NCBI GenBank assembly: GCA_028697875.1
Contig: JAQVEQ010000127.1
Span: 1 to 8,325, forward strand
Direction: 5' to 3'
DNA length: 8,325 nt
Source: Novosphingobium sp.
Lineage (GTDB): Bacteria; Pseudomonadota; Alphaproteobacteria; Sphingomonadales; Sphingomonadaceae
The position numbers were made by a program, and so were the translations under genes. The notes below the pieces were generated by a model, which saw only the letters and a list, made by a program, of their open reading frames with translations, ran no database searches and was not told the origin of the DNA. Position 1 is the first letter of the stretch, and each line of letters starts with the position of its first letter. Positions 1-5,645 of this stretch are shown piece by piece.

Positions 1-699
1 GGGGAAGCGGTCCTTGTTGGCCGCCCAGTCGAACTTGCCGCTGTCCACGATGACCCCGCCGACGGTGGTGCCATGGCCGCCGATGTACTTGGTCAGCGAG
101 TGGACGACGATGTCGGCGCCGTGTTCGAACGGGCGGCACAGGTAGGGCGTGGCCACCGTGTTGTCGACGATCACCGGCACGCCGTGGCGATGGGCGATCT
201 CGGCGATCTTCTGGATGTCGACCACGTTGCCTGCCGGGTTGCCGATCGATTCGAGGAAGACCGCCTTGGTCCTGGCGTCGATCGCCGCTTCCATGCCCGC
301 GTAGTCGTCGTGCGCGACCAGCCGCGCCTCGATGCCCTGCTGGGGGAAGGTGTGGACGAACAGGTTGTAGGTCCCGCCATAGAGCTGGGACACGGAAACG
401 ATATTGTCGCCCGTGCCGGCGATGGTCTGGATCGCGTAAGTGATCGCCGCCATGCCCGAAGCGAGGCAGAGCGCGCCGATGCCGCCTTCCATTTCGGCGA
501 TTCGCGCTTCGAGCACCGCCGTCGTCGGGTTCATGATGCGGGTGTAGATGTTCCCCGGAACCTTGAGGTCGAACAGGTCCGCGCCGTGCTGCGTATTGTC
601 GAAGGTGTACGAGGTTGTCTGGTAGATCGGCACCGCCGCCGCCTTGGTCGTCGGTTCGGACGAATAGCCGTGGTGCAGGGCAAGCGATTCCAGTTTCAT
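1..699 (-). CDS. metY: O-acetylhomoserine sulfhydrylase (O-acetylhomoserine aminocarboxypropyltransferase), N-terminal part; 3' end outside the window
   Basis: PLP-dependent Cys/Met-metabolism family enzyme that makes homocysteine from O-acetylhomoserine and sulfide in the cytoplasm. 233 residues are visible, about half of the family's usual ~430; the reading frame is still open at the window edge. Visible motifs: the N-terminal YTRIMNPTT block (residues 52-60, with the Tyr and Arg that bind cofactor phosphate in this fold), SGMAAI (81-86), the DNT aspartate at 179 that contacts the PLP ring, and the Schiff-base lysine K204 in SLTKYIGGHG. The start is set by MKLESLALHHGY, a typical family N-terminus, and by an AGGAG Shine-Dalgarno about 7 nt upstream. 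It lies 104 bp downstream of prmA on the same strand and has its own candidate promoter. The family call is firm. MetY rather than a cystathionine gamma-synthase or gamma-lyase is favoured by the N-terminal sequence, but the substrate-determining C-terminal half is not seen. Confidence 0.92.
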   Translation of the reverse strand, partial: MKLESLALHHGYSSEPTTKAAAVPIYQTTSYTFDNTQHGADLFDLKVPGNIYTRIMNPTTAVLEARIAEMEGGIGALCLASGMAAITYAIQTIAGTGDNIVSVSQLYGGTYNLFVHTFPQQGIEARLVAHDDYAGMEAAIDARTKAVFLESIGNPAGNVVDIQKIAEIAHRHGVPVIVDNTVATPYLCRPFEHGADIVVHSLTKYIGGHGTTVGGVIVDSGKFDWAANKDRFP

Positions 700-737
700 G
701 TCTCTCTCCTCAAGAGGAATCTGCGTGGTTGCGCGGT

Positions 738-766
738 CTTAAATCCCAGCCGGGCGCAAAGGTCAA
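738..766 (-). promoter_or_regulatory. Candidate sigma-70-type promoter of metY
   Basis: Reading the minus strand, TTGACC (766-761, five of six matches to TTGACA) is followed after exactly 17 bp by TTTAAG (743-738, four of six to TATAAT). Transcription would begin near 731, giving a leader of about 30 nt that holds only the ribosome-binding site. This is a consensus match by eye, with no experimental support. Confidence 0.4.
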
Positions 767-803
767 AGGCTGATCGCACAGGGATGGCTGGCTGCCGGGC
801 GCG

Positions 804-1766
804 TTACCATTCGCGCGCCCAGTCGGGCAGCTTGTGCGCACGGGTTGCGCGCGGCCTGGCCATGGCGCGCTTGCGCAGCCACAGGATCGACCAGTCGCCG
901 TTGGTCATGCGCGCGGCCAGCCGCATCCCGGCGCGGGCATAGGCGGCGCGCACCTGCCTTTCCTGCGTCGTCAGCAGCCCGGCGAGCAGGATCGAGCCGC
1001 CCGGCACCACGGCCTTGGCGAAATCGGCGGCCAGTTCGACCAGCGGCCCGGCAAGGATATTGGCGATCAGCAGGTCGTAAGGCGCGCGCGCCTGCAGCAC
1101 CGGGTCGGCCATGCCGTCCGCGACCACCATGGTCAGCGCATGGGCCCCGGCGCCCATGCGCATGCCGTTGAGCGCCGCGTTGTCGGCCACCACGTCGGTG
1201 CAGACCGCGTCGATGTCGCTCGCCGTGGCCAGCGCGCGCGGCCACAGGGTCATGGCGGCGAAGGCCAGCAGGCCGGTGCCGGTGCCGATATCGGCCAGGT
1301 TGCGCACGACGAGGCCGCGCTGCTTCATCGCATCCAGCATGGCGAGGCATCCGGCGGTGGTTTCGTGCTGGCCGGTGCCGAAGGCCTGGCTGGCGGGCAC
1401 GGCGAAGTTCACCACGCCCGATTCGTCCAGCGGCGGGAATTCCGGCGTATGGACATGGAAGCGCCCGGCACGGATCGGCTCGATTCCTTCCTGGCTCAGC
1501 GTTACCCAATCCTGCGCGGGCAGTTTTTCGGCTATCAGTTCCGGCGGCTGCGGGCCGAACAGGGCGGCAATCGCCGCCTTGTCGGCGCGCGAGGGCTTGC
1601 GCGGCAGCCACGCTTCGAGCTTCCATTCCTCAGGCTTGTCCTCTGCGATTTCGCTGCCGGACAGGACGATGTCCGCGTCCCATTCGAGCATTTCCTCATG
1701 CGCGAGCAGCGCGGACTGGACCTGCGCGCACGGCGCGAAGGCGGTAATTTTCCATGTTTCGTTCAT
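804..1766 (-). CDS. prmA: Ribosomal protein L11 methyltransferase
   Basis: SAM-dependent class I methyltransferase that methylates lysine and N-terminal amino groups of ribosomal protein L11. The 320-residue product has an N-terminal substrate-recognition part (about 1-115) and a Rossmann catalytic domain. Family hallmarks are AFGTGQHETT (128-137), SAM motif I DIGTGTG (159-165), the acidic DID after strand beta2 (184-186), and motif IV DLLIANILAGPL (231-242), the PrmA signature corresponding to the N-I-L loop. The end GDWSILWLRKR matches the usual C-terminus and is followed by about 20 extra, mostly basic residues, making it slightly longer than the ~293-residue E. coli enzyme. The frame stays open upstream to 1886, but MNETWKI at 1766 is chosen because the upstream residues are low-complexity and unlike the family. 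A weak AGGG lies about 10 nt upstream. It is transcribed divergently from sdhC. Confidence 0.94.
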   Translation of the reverse strand: MNETWKITAFAPCAQVQSALLAHEEMLEWDADIVLSGSEIAEDKPEEWKLEAWLPRKPSRADKAAIAALFGPQPPELIAEKLPAQDWVTLSQEGIEPIRAGRFHVHTPEFPPLDESGVVNFAVPASQAFGTGQHETTAGCLAMLDAMKQRGLVVRNLADIGTGTGLLAFAAMTLWPRALATASDIDAVCTDVVADNAALNGMRMGAGAHALTMVVADGMADPVLQARAPYDLLIANILAGPLVELAADFAKAVVPGGSILLAGLLTTQERQVRAAYARAGMRLAARMTNGDWSILWLRKRAMARPRATRAHKLPDWAREW

Positions 1767-1788
1767 CGCGGACCGCCCTAGCGCGGCT

Positions 1789-1803
1789 TTTCCGATACGG
1801 AAA
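1789..1803. promoter_or_regulatory. Perfect inverted repeat (TTTCCG-ATA-CGGAAA) in the prmA/sdhC divergent region; candidate operator
   Basis: Two perfect 6-bp arms, TTTCCG and CGGAAA, flank a 3-bp ATA centre, 22 bp upstream of the prmA start and 97 bp upstream of sdhC. The arrangement suits a dimeric regulator binding between divergent genes. The 3-nt loop would also let it form a weak hairpin in the prmA leader. The regulator is not identifiable from the sequence. Confidence 0.4.
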
Positions 1804-1810
1804 CTGTCCA

Positions 1811-1835
1811 GCCTTCGCTTGCCTTGGCCTGCCTT
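1811..1835. repeat. Three GCCTT direct repeats at 10-bp spacing upstream of sdhC
   Basis: GCCTT occurs at 1811-1815, 1821-1825 and 1831-1835, an exact 10-bp period that puts the three copies on the same face of the helix. The stretch sits in the 134-bp gap between the prmA and sdhC starts. A weak -35-like TTGCCT (1819-1824) and a TATGGG (1841-1846) 16 bp later overlap or follow the array and could be the sdhC promoter, but the -10 match is poor. On the opposite strand CATAAT (1844-1839) resembles a -10 box for prmA, without a good -35. Confidence 0.35.
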
Positions 1836-1900
1836 TTCATTATGGGGGATGCGACTCCCGCGCCCGAACGTGGCGCTCACACGCAATCAGGAAGGCGAGA

Positions 1901-2281
1901 ATGGCAAATCGTCCGCTGTCACCGCATCTGCAGATCTGGAAATGGGGCCCGGCGATGCTGGTTTCCATCCTTCACCGTATCACGGGCAACGGCATGGCCG
2001 TGGTCGGCCTGCTCCTCATGCTGTGGTGGCTCGGCGCGCTCGCCAGCGGGCCGGCATACTATGCATTCTTCTCCTCGCTCATCACGTCGCCGCTCGGCTA
2101 CGTCGTGCTGGTTGGCCTGAGCTGGGCCTTCTTCACCCACCTGATGAGCGGGCTGCGTCACTTCGTGCTCGACATCGGTGCGGGCTACGAACTCACCAAC
2201 AACAAATTCTGGTCGATCGTCTCGCCGGTGATCGCCATCCTGCTGACCGCCGGCTTCTGGGCCGTGATCTGCACTCGCTGA
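1901..2281 (+). CDS. sdhC: Succinate dehydrogenase, cytochrome b556 subunit
   Basis: Membrane anchor subunit of complex II; with SdhD it holds heme b and forms the ubiquinone site in the inner membrane. The 126-residue product carries both family signatures: RPLSPHLQIW leading to SILHRITG (S22, H25, R26; Ser and Arg of this motif line the quinone site), and H80-LMSGLRHFVLD (80-91), in which H80 aligns with the heme-ligand histidine 84 of E. coli SdhC. Three membrane segments are evident, near 30-48, 64-83 and 104-123. The frame is open upstream to 1754, but MANRPLSPHL at 1901 is chosen because an AGGAAGG (1889-1895) precedes it by 5 nt and homologues begin with the RPLSPH block. It is the first gene of sdhCDA; sdhD follows after 11 bp. 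Confidence 0.94.
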   Translation: MANRPLSPHLQIWKWGPAMLVSILHRITGNGMAVVGLLLMLWWLGALASGPAYYAFFSSLITSPLGYVVLVGLSWAFFTHLMSGLRHFVLDIGAGYELTNNKFWSIVSPVIAILLTAGFWAVICTR

Positions 2282-2292
2282 GGTAAGGGCAC

Positions 2293-2679
2293 ATGGGCAA
2301 CGGAACTTCCATCGGACGCGTGCGGGGCCTTGGCTCCGCGCACAGCGGCGCGCATCACTGGCTGGTGCAGCGCTTCACCGCCATCGGCAACCTGGTGCTG
2401 ATGGCATGGTTCGTCGCTTCGGTCCTGCTGCTGCCGGACCTCAGCTACGCCACTGCCAGCGAATGGCTTTCGCGGCCGGTTCCGGCCGTGGCCATGGCGC
2501 TGCTGGTAATCAGTTCGTTCTGGCACGCGCGCCTCGGCATGCAGGTCATGATCGAGGACTACGTCCACGACCATGGCACCAAGTTCGCGGTGATCGCCGC
2601 GCTGAACCTCGCCGTTTTCGCCGGGGCGGCCTTCGCCCTGTTCTGCATCGTCCGTCTCGCGCTGGGAGGCGCTGCCTGA
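2293..2679 (+). CDS. sdhD: Succinate dehydrogenase, hydrophobic membrane anchor subunit
   Basis: Second membrane anchor of complex II, 128 residues with three predicted membrane segments (about 30-48, 63-79 and 98-122). The key block HARLGMQVMIEDYV places H78 at the heme-ligand position (E. coli SdhD His71) and D89-Y90 at the Asp-Tyr pair next to ubiquinone (E. coli Asp82-Tyr83); the 11-residue spacing from His to Asp is the same. The Gly- and Ser-rich N-terminus ending in GAHHWLVQRFTA is typical of alphaproteobacterial SdhD. An AGGTAAGG Shine-Dalgarno (2281-2288) overlaps the sdhC stop, and the sdhD TGA overlaps the sdhA ATG by one base, so translation of the three genes is probably coupled. 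Confidence 0.93.
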   Translation: MGNGTSIGRVRGLGSAHSGAHHWLVQRFTAIGNLVLMAWFVASVLLLPDLSYATASEWLSRPVPAVAMALLVISSFWHARLGMQVMIEDYVHDHGTKFAVIAALNLAVFAGAAFALFCIVRLALGGAA

Positions 2680-4484
2680 TGTCCGCGCCTGCTTACAAGA
2701 TCATCGACCACACTTACGACACGGTGGTTGTCGGCGCTGGCGGCTCGGGCCTGCGCGCCACGATGGGCTCGGCCGAAGCCGGCCTGCGGACCGCCTGCAT
2801 CACCAAGGTCTTCCCGACGCGTTCGCATACTGTCGCGGCGCAGGGCGGCATTGCCGCCTCGCTGTGCAATAACACGCCGGACCACTGGACCTGGCACATG
2901 TACGACACCGTCAAGGGATCGGACTGGCTGGGCGACCAGGACGCCATCGAATACATGGTGCGCGAAGCGCCGCAGGCGGTTTACGAGCTGGAGCACGCGG
3001 GCGTGCCTTTCAGCCGCAATGCCGACGGCACGATCTACCAGCGCCCGTTCGGCGGCCACATGCAGAACATGGGCGACGGCCCGCCGGTGCAGCGCACTTG
3101 CGCCGCGGCCGACCGTACCGGCCACGCCATGCTGCACGCGCTCTACCAGCAGAGCCTGAAGTACGACGCGGACTTCTTCATCGAATATTTCGCGATCGAC
3201 CTGATCATGGAAGACGGCAAGTGCCGCGGCGTGATCGCGCTGTGCCTCGATGACGGTTCGATCCACCGCTTCCGCAGCCACGCGGTGGTGCTGGCGACGG
3301 GCGGCTACGGCCGCACCTACTACACCTGCACCAGCGCCCATACCTGCACCGGCGACGGCGGCGGCATGGTGCTGCGCGCGGGCCTGCCGCTGCAGGACAT
3401 GGAATTCGTCCAGTTTCACCCGACCGGCATCTACGGCGCGGGCGTGCTCATTACCGAAGGCGCGCGCGGCGAGGGCGGCTATCTCACCAACTCCGAAGGC
3501 GAACGCTTCATGGAGCGGTATGCACCGTCGGCGAAGGACCTTGCCAGCCGCGACGTCGTGTCGCGTTCGATGGCGATGGAAATGCGCGAAGGGCGCGGTG
3601 TCGGTCCGAACAAGGACTACATCTACCTGCACCTCGATCACATCGATCCGAAAGTGCTTGCGGAACGCCTGCCGGGCATTACCGAAAGCGGCAAGATATT
3701 CGCGGGCGTCGACCTGACGCGCCAGCCGCTGCCGGTCTGCCCGACGGTTCACTACAACATGGGCGGCATCCCGACCAATTATCACGGCGAAGTGCTGAAC
3801 CCGGCCGCCGGCAATCCCGACGCCACTGTGCCGGGCCTGTTCGCGGTGGGCGAAGCGGCCTGCGTTTCGGTCCATGGCGCCAACCGCCTGGGTTCGAACT
3901 CGCTGATCGACCTCGTGGTGTTCGGCCGCGCGACCGGCCATCGCCTGAAGGAACTGGTCAAGCCGGATACCGCGCACGACGAACTGCCGAAGGATTCGGC
4001 GGATCTCGCGCTGACCCGCCTCGATCACTTCCGCAATGCCAAGGGCGGCACGCCCACGGCCGAAGTGCGCGTCGAAATGCAGCGCACGATGCAGGCCCAT
4101 GCGGCGGTGTTCCGTACCGACGAACTGATGGCCGAAGGCAAGGCGAAGCTCGCCGAGACCTACAAGCGGATGGAAGACGTCCACGTCACCGACCGTTCGC
4201 TGATCTGGAACTCGGACCTCGTCGAAACGCTCGAGCTCGACAACCTGATCGCGCAGGCGAGCGTGACGATCCATGGCGCCCACGCGCGCAAGGAAAGCCG
4301 CGGCGCTCACGCGCACGAGGATTTCCCCAACCGCGACGATGCGAACTGGATGAAGCACACGCTTTCCTGGTTCGACGGCTGGGGCGGCAAGGGCGGCGAG
4401 GTGAAGCTCGATTACCGTCCGGTCCACGATTATACGCTGACCGGCGATATCGAGTACGTCAAGCCGAAGGCGCGCGTTTACTGA
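2679..4484 (+). CDS. sdhA: Succinate dehydrogenase, flavoprotein subunit
   Basis: Catalytic subunit of complex II: oxidises succinate to fumarate on covalently bound FAD at the cytoplasmic face of the membrane. The product is 601 residues, a full-length family size. Visible: the FAD-binding VVVGAGGSGLRA (16-27); the flavinylation site TRSHTVAAQGG, with H50 as covalent FAD histidine; MEFVQFHPTG with H247; ARGEGGYL (262-269); RDVVSRS with R291, equivalent to the catalytic proton-shuttle arginine (E. coli Arg286); VHYNMGG with H358; and ANRLGSNSL with R403, dicarboxylate ligands. The C-terminal helical domain ends normally in DYTLTGDIEYVKPKARVY. The frame is open further upstream to 2406, but that part overlaps sdhD; the 2679 ATG has GGGAGG about 8 nt upstream and the standard N-terminus. 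Unusually, sdhB does not follow. Confidence 0.97.
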   Translation: MSAPAYKIIDHTYDTVVVGAGGSGLRATMGSAEAGLRTACITKVFPTRSHTVAAQGGIAASLCNNTPDHWTWHMYDTVKGSDWLGDQDAIEYMVREAPQAVYELEHAGVPFSRNADGTIYQRPFGGHMQNMGDGPPVQRTCAAADRTGHAMLHALYQQSLKYDADFFIEYFAIDLIMEDGKCRGVIALCLDDGSIHRFRSHAVVLATGGYGRTYYTCTSAHTCTGDGGGMVLRAGLPLQDMEFVQFHPTGIYGAGVLITEGARGEGGYLTNSEGERFMERYAPSAKDLASRDVVSRSMAMEMREGRGVGPNKDYIYLHLDHIDPKVLAERLPGITESGKIFAGVDLTRQPLPVCPTVHYNMGGIPTNYHGEVLNPAAGNPDATVPGLFAVGEAACVSVHGANRLGSNSLIDLVVFGRATGHRLKELVKPDTAHDELPKDSADLALTRLDHFRNAKGGTPTAEVRVEMQRTMQAHAAVFRTDELMAEGKAKLAETYKRMEDVHVTDRSLIWNSDLVETLELDNLIAQASVTIHGAHARKESRGAHAHEDFPNRDDANWMKHTLSWFDGWGGKGGEVKLDYRPVHDYTLTGDIEYVKPKARVY

Positions 4485-4495
4485 TGCAATGGGAA

Positions 4496-4520
4496 GGCGC
4501 GCCGGCAGTGCCGGTGCGCC
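4496..4520 (+). terminator. Strong GC-rich hairpin after sdhA; possible terminator or attenuator
   Basis: An 11-bp stem (left arm 4496-4506, right arm 4510-4520, one G-T pair, otherwise perfect) closes an AGT loop, 11 nt past the sdhA stop. It is followed by TCCTGTTCCC rather than a run of T, so it is not a classical intrinsic terminator. It may mark the end of the sdhCDA transcript or protect its 3' end while reducing read-through into the hemoglobin gene. Confidence 0.45.
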
Positions 4521-4540
4521 TCCTGTTCCCGGTTTCCGTG

Positions 4541-4547
4541 AAGGAGG
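4541..4547 (+). promoter_or_regulatory. Shine-Dalgarno AAGGAGG that fixes the truncated hemoglobin start
   Basis: A near-perfect anti-16S match, 10 nt before the ATG at 4558. The same frame is open from an ATG at 4489, but that start has no ribosome-binding site and would translate through the hairpin at 4496-4520, so 4558 is preferred. Confidence 0.7.
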
Positions 4548-4557
4548 CCCTTACCTC

Positions 4558-5058
4558 ATGACAGAGACCCGATCCGCCCGCGATGCGATGGACGAGGCGC
4601 ACCATGCCCATGCGCTGAAGGCGCGGGCCGAACGGCGTGCCAAGGCCGAGGCGATGGGGGTGGATGCCGATTATGTCTCCCGCTTCGTCGACGGTTTCTA
4701 CGGCAAGATCCGGCAGGACGCGGTGCTCGGGCCGATCTTCGCCGAAAAGGTTGGCGACTGGGACGAACATCTCGGGCGGATGAAGCGCTTCTGGCGTTCG
4801 ATCCTGTTCAGCAGCGGCGAATATTCGGGCAATCCCATGCCCAAGCATGTCGCGCTTCCCGGTCTCGACGAATCCCATTTCGCCCGCTGGCTGGACTTGT
4901 TCTATGCCACTTTGCGCGAACAGGGCGGCAGCGAAGAGGCGGCCCGGATGGTCGGCACGCGCGCCCGGATGATCGCCGACAGTCTCCTGACCGGCATTGC
5001 CATCCACCGTGACGGGATGGTCGGCAGCCGCGCGGGTGAGAACCTGCCACGGCCGTAA
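4558..5058 (+). CDS. Group III truncated hemoglobin (TrHb3/Ctb-like globin)
   Basis: Small heme protein of the 2-on-2 globin fold; characterised relatives bind O2 and are linked to oxygen or NO handling and respiration, with no settled enzymatic role. Of 166 residues, the core runs from about 38 to 150. SRFVDGFYGKIRQD carries the B10 tyrosine (Y48), followed by VLGPIF; H71 sits 26 residues before H97, the same spacing as distal E7 and proximal F8 histidines in Campylobacter Ctb; GNPMPKHVALP frames proximal H97, and W111 is a candidate G8 tryptophan. The first ~38 residues are an added His/Ala/Lys/Glu-rich, probably helical extension, and about 15 extra residues follow the core, so it is longer than the usual ~130. 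It lies 73 bp after sdhA and ends 8 bp from the convergent parE. Family assignment is confident; its ligand and role here are unknown. Confidence 0.88.
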   Translation: MTETRSARDAMDEAHHAHALKARAERRAKAEAMGVDADYVSRFVDGFYGKIRQDAVLGPIFAEKVGDWDEHLGRMKRFWRSILFSSGEYSGNPMPKHVALPGLDESHFARWLDLFYATLREQGGSEEAARMVGTRARMIADSLLTGIAIHRDGMVGSRAGENLPRP

Positions 5059-5066
5059 ACGGCGGA

Positions 5067-5360
5067 TCAGTCGAGGTTCGAACCGGCGTCCATCCGCTCG
5101 TGCAGGACGCGGACGATTCCGACTTCGGTTTCGGTGACGAGATAGAAAATCAGGTGATGGCCGCTTGGCATGTGGCGCAAACCCAATCCGCTCCGTTCAT
5201 GCAGGGGATGGCGGAGCGGGAAGTTTGCCAGGCTTTCGATGTCCCTGCGCAACGCGGCGGCATAGGATTGCGCCTGCTCGCATCCCCAACGTTCGATCGT
5301 GTAATCGGCGATGTTTTCGATGTCCGCCCCGGCTTGGGGACGGAGGGTGACCTCACGCAT
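5067..5360 (-). CDS. parE: ParE-type toxin of a type II toxin-antitoxin pair
   Basis: RelE/ParE-superfamily toxin of 97 residues; ParE members poison DNA gyrase, while RelE-like relatives cut mRNA on ribosomes. It begins MREVTLRPQAGADIENIADY, the standard beta-strand then helix opening, continues with the helical WGCEQAQSYAAAL (25-37), and ends in the conserved sheet and tail GHHLIFYLVTETEVGIVRVLHER with MDA (67-92). The absence of the RelE catalytic set and the strong IVRVLHERMD tail favour ParE. The ATG at 5360 lies within the end of the antitoxin gene (8-bp overlap), implying translational coupling. Upstream in-frame starts (to 5555) lie inside parD and give non-family sequence. The gene looks intact. 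ParE versus another RelE-superfamily subgroup is a sequence-style judgement. Confidence 0.88.
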   Translation of the reverse strand: MREVTLRPQAGADIENIADYTIERWGCEQAQSYAAALRRDIESLANFPLRHPLHERSGLGLRHMPSGHHLIFYLVTETEVGIVRVLHERMDAGSNLD

Positions 5361-5604
5361 CCGTTTCCGGTCCGAACTTCCGTTCCATGAACGCGTCCCA
5401 GTCGAACGGCCGGGCAGGGCCGCTGTCGAGCCCTTTCTGAAGTTCGCGGCGCAGGGCCTCCAGCTTGGTGTCTTCCGCAATATACCGCCGCATGGCCTCG
5501 CGCACGACTTCGCTGGTGGAGCCGAATTCTCCGCTTTCCACTTTCCGGCGGGCAAATTCGATAAAGGGTTGGCCCAAGGCTACAGAGGTGTTCTTTCCTG
5601 CCAT
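5353..5604 (-). CDS. parD: ParD-type antitoxin (ribbon-helix-helix)
   Basis: Antitoxin of 83 residues. The N-terminal part MAGKNTSVALGQPFIEFARR gives the beta-strand and first helix of a ribbon-helix-helix DNA-binding domain, and SGEFGSTSEVVREAMRR (24-40) is the diagnostic ParD helix-turn-helix block. The rest (about 45-83, LEALRRELQKGLDSG then PFDWDAFMERKFG) is the toxin-binding tail. Such proteins repress their own operon by binding palindromes at the promoter, and a palindrome lies immediately upstream (5614-5634). The start matches the family exactly, yet no Shine-Dalgarno precedes it; the predicted -10 ends only 6 bp before the ATG, so the mRNA may be leaderless. It is transcribed in the same direction as lldD, whose stop is 41 bp upstream. 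Confidence 0.9.
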   Translation of the reverse strand: MAGKNTSVALGQPFIEFARRKVESGEFGSTSEVVREAMRRYIAEDTKLEALRRELQKGLDSGPARPFDWDAFMERKFGPETDA

Positions 5605-5610
5605 CGCACG

Positions 5611-5639
5611 ATGTTACCAAATATTGGTAATACCGGCAA
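5611..5639 (-). promoter_or_regulatory. parDE promoter with embedded operator palindrome
   Basis: On the minus strand TTGCCG (5639-5634, four of six) and TAACAT (5616-5611, four of six) are separated by exactly 17 bp. That spacer holds most of an AT-rich inverted repeat, TTACCAA-ATA-TTGGTAA (5614-5630). A second small palindrome, GGTAATACC (5626-5634), shares its right arm, giving three GGTA/TACC half-sites in 21 bp. This is the layout expected for ribbon-helix-helix autorepression. It is also a markedly AT-rich patch in GC-rich DNA. Confidence 0.6.
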
Positions 5640-5645
5640 CCAGGC

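Noticed and set aside
700..803. Fragment resembling a SAM-II riboswitch in the metY leader (minus strand GATTTAAGACCG followed by GCAACCACG)
   Set aside because: The first half recalls the SAM-II GATTTG...ACCGGC...GCAGCCAC pattern, but the P1 pairing is incomplete and the required downstream GCTAAA pseudoknot strand is absent. The same bases also form a good -10 box. A covariance-model (Infernal, RF00521) hit would be needed to revive it.
73..942. Plus-strand frame opposite metY
   Set aside because: Translation is Arg/Val/Asp-rich without recognisable motifs and lies opposite the conserved PLP-enzyme sequence.
834..2286. Plus-strand open frames across prmA (834-1781, 1111-2286)
   Set aside because: They mirror the well-supported prmA gene and run out of frame through sdhC. 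They lack family motifs and ribosome-binding sites.
2559..4427. Long open frame on the minus strand opposite sdhA (622 codons)
   Set aside because: Its His/Arg/Ala/Val-rich, low-complexity translation is typical of the antisense frame of a GC-rich gene. The plus strand encodes an SdhA with every catalytic residue in place.
5361..5555. Longer ParE starting at 5555
   Set aside because: The added 65 residues are an off-frame translation of parD. The family N-terminus begins at the 5360 ATG.
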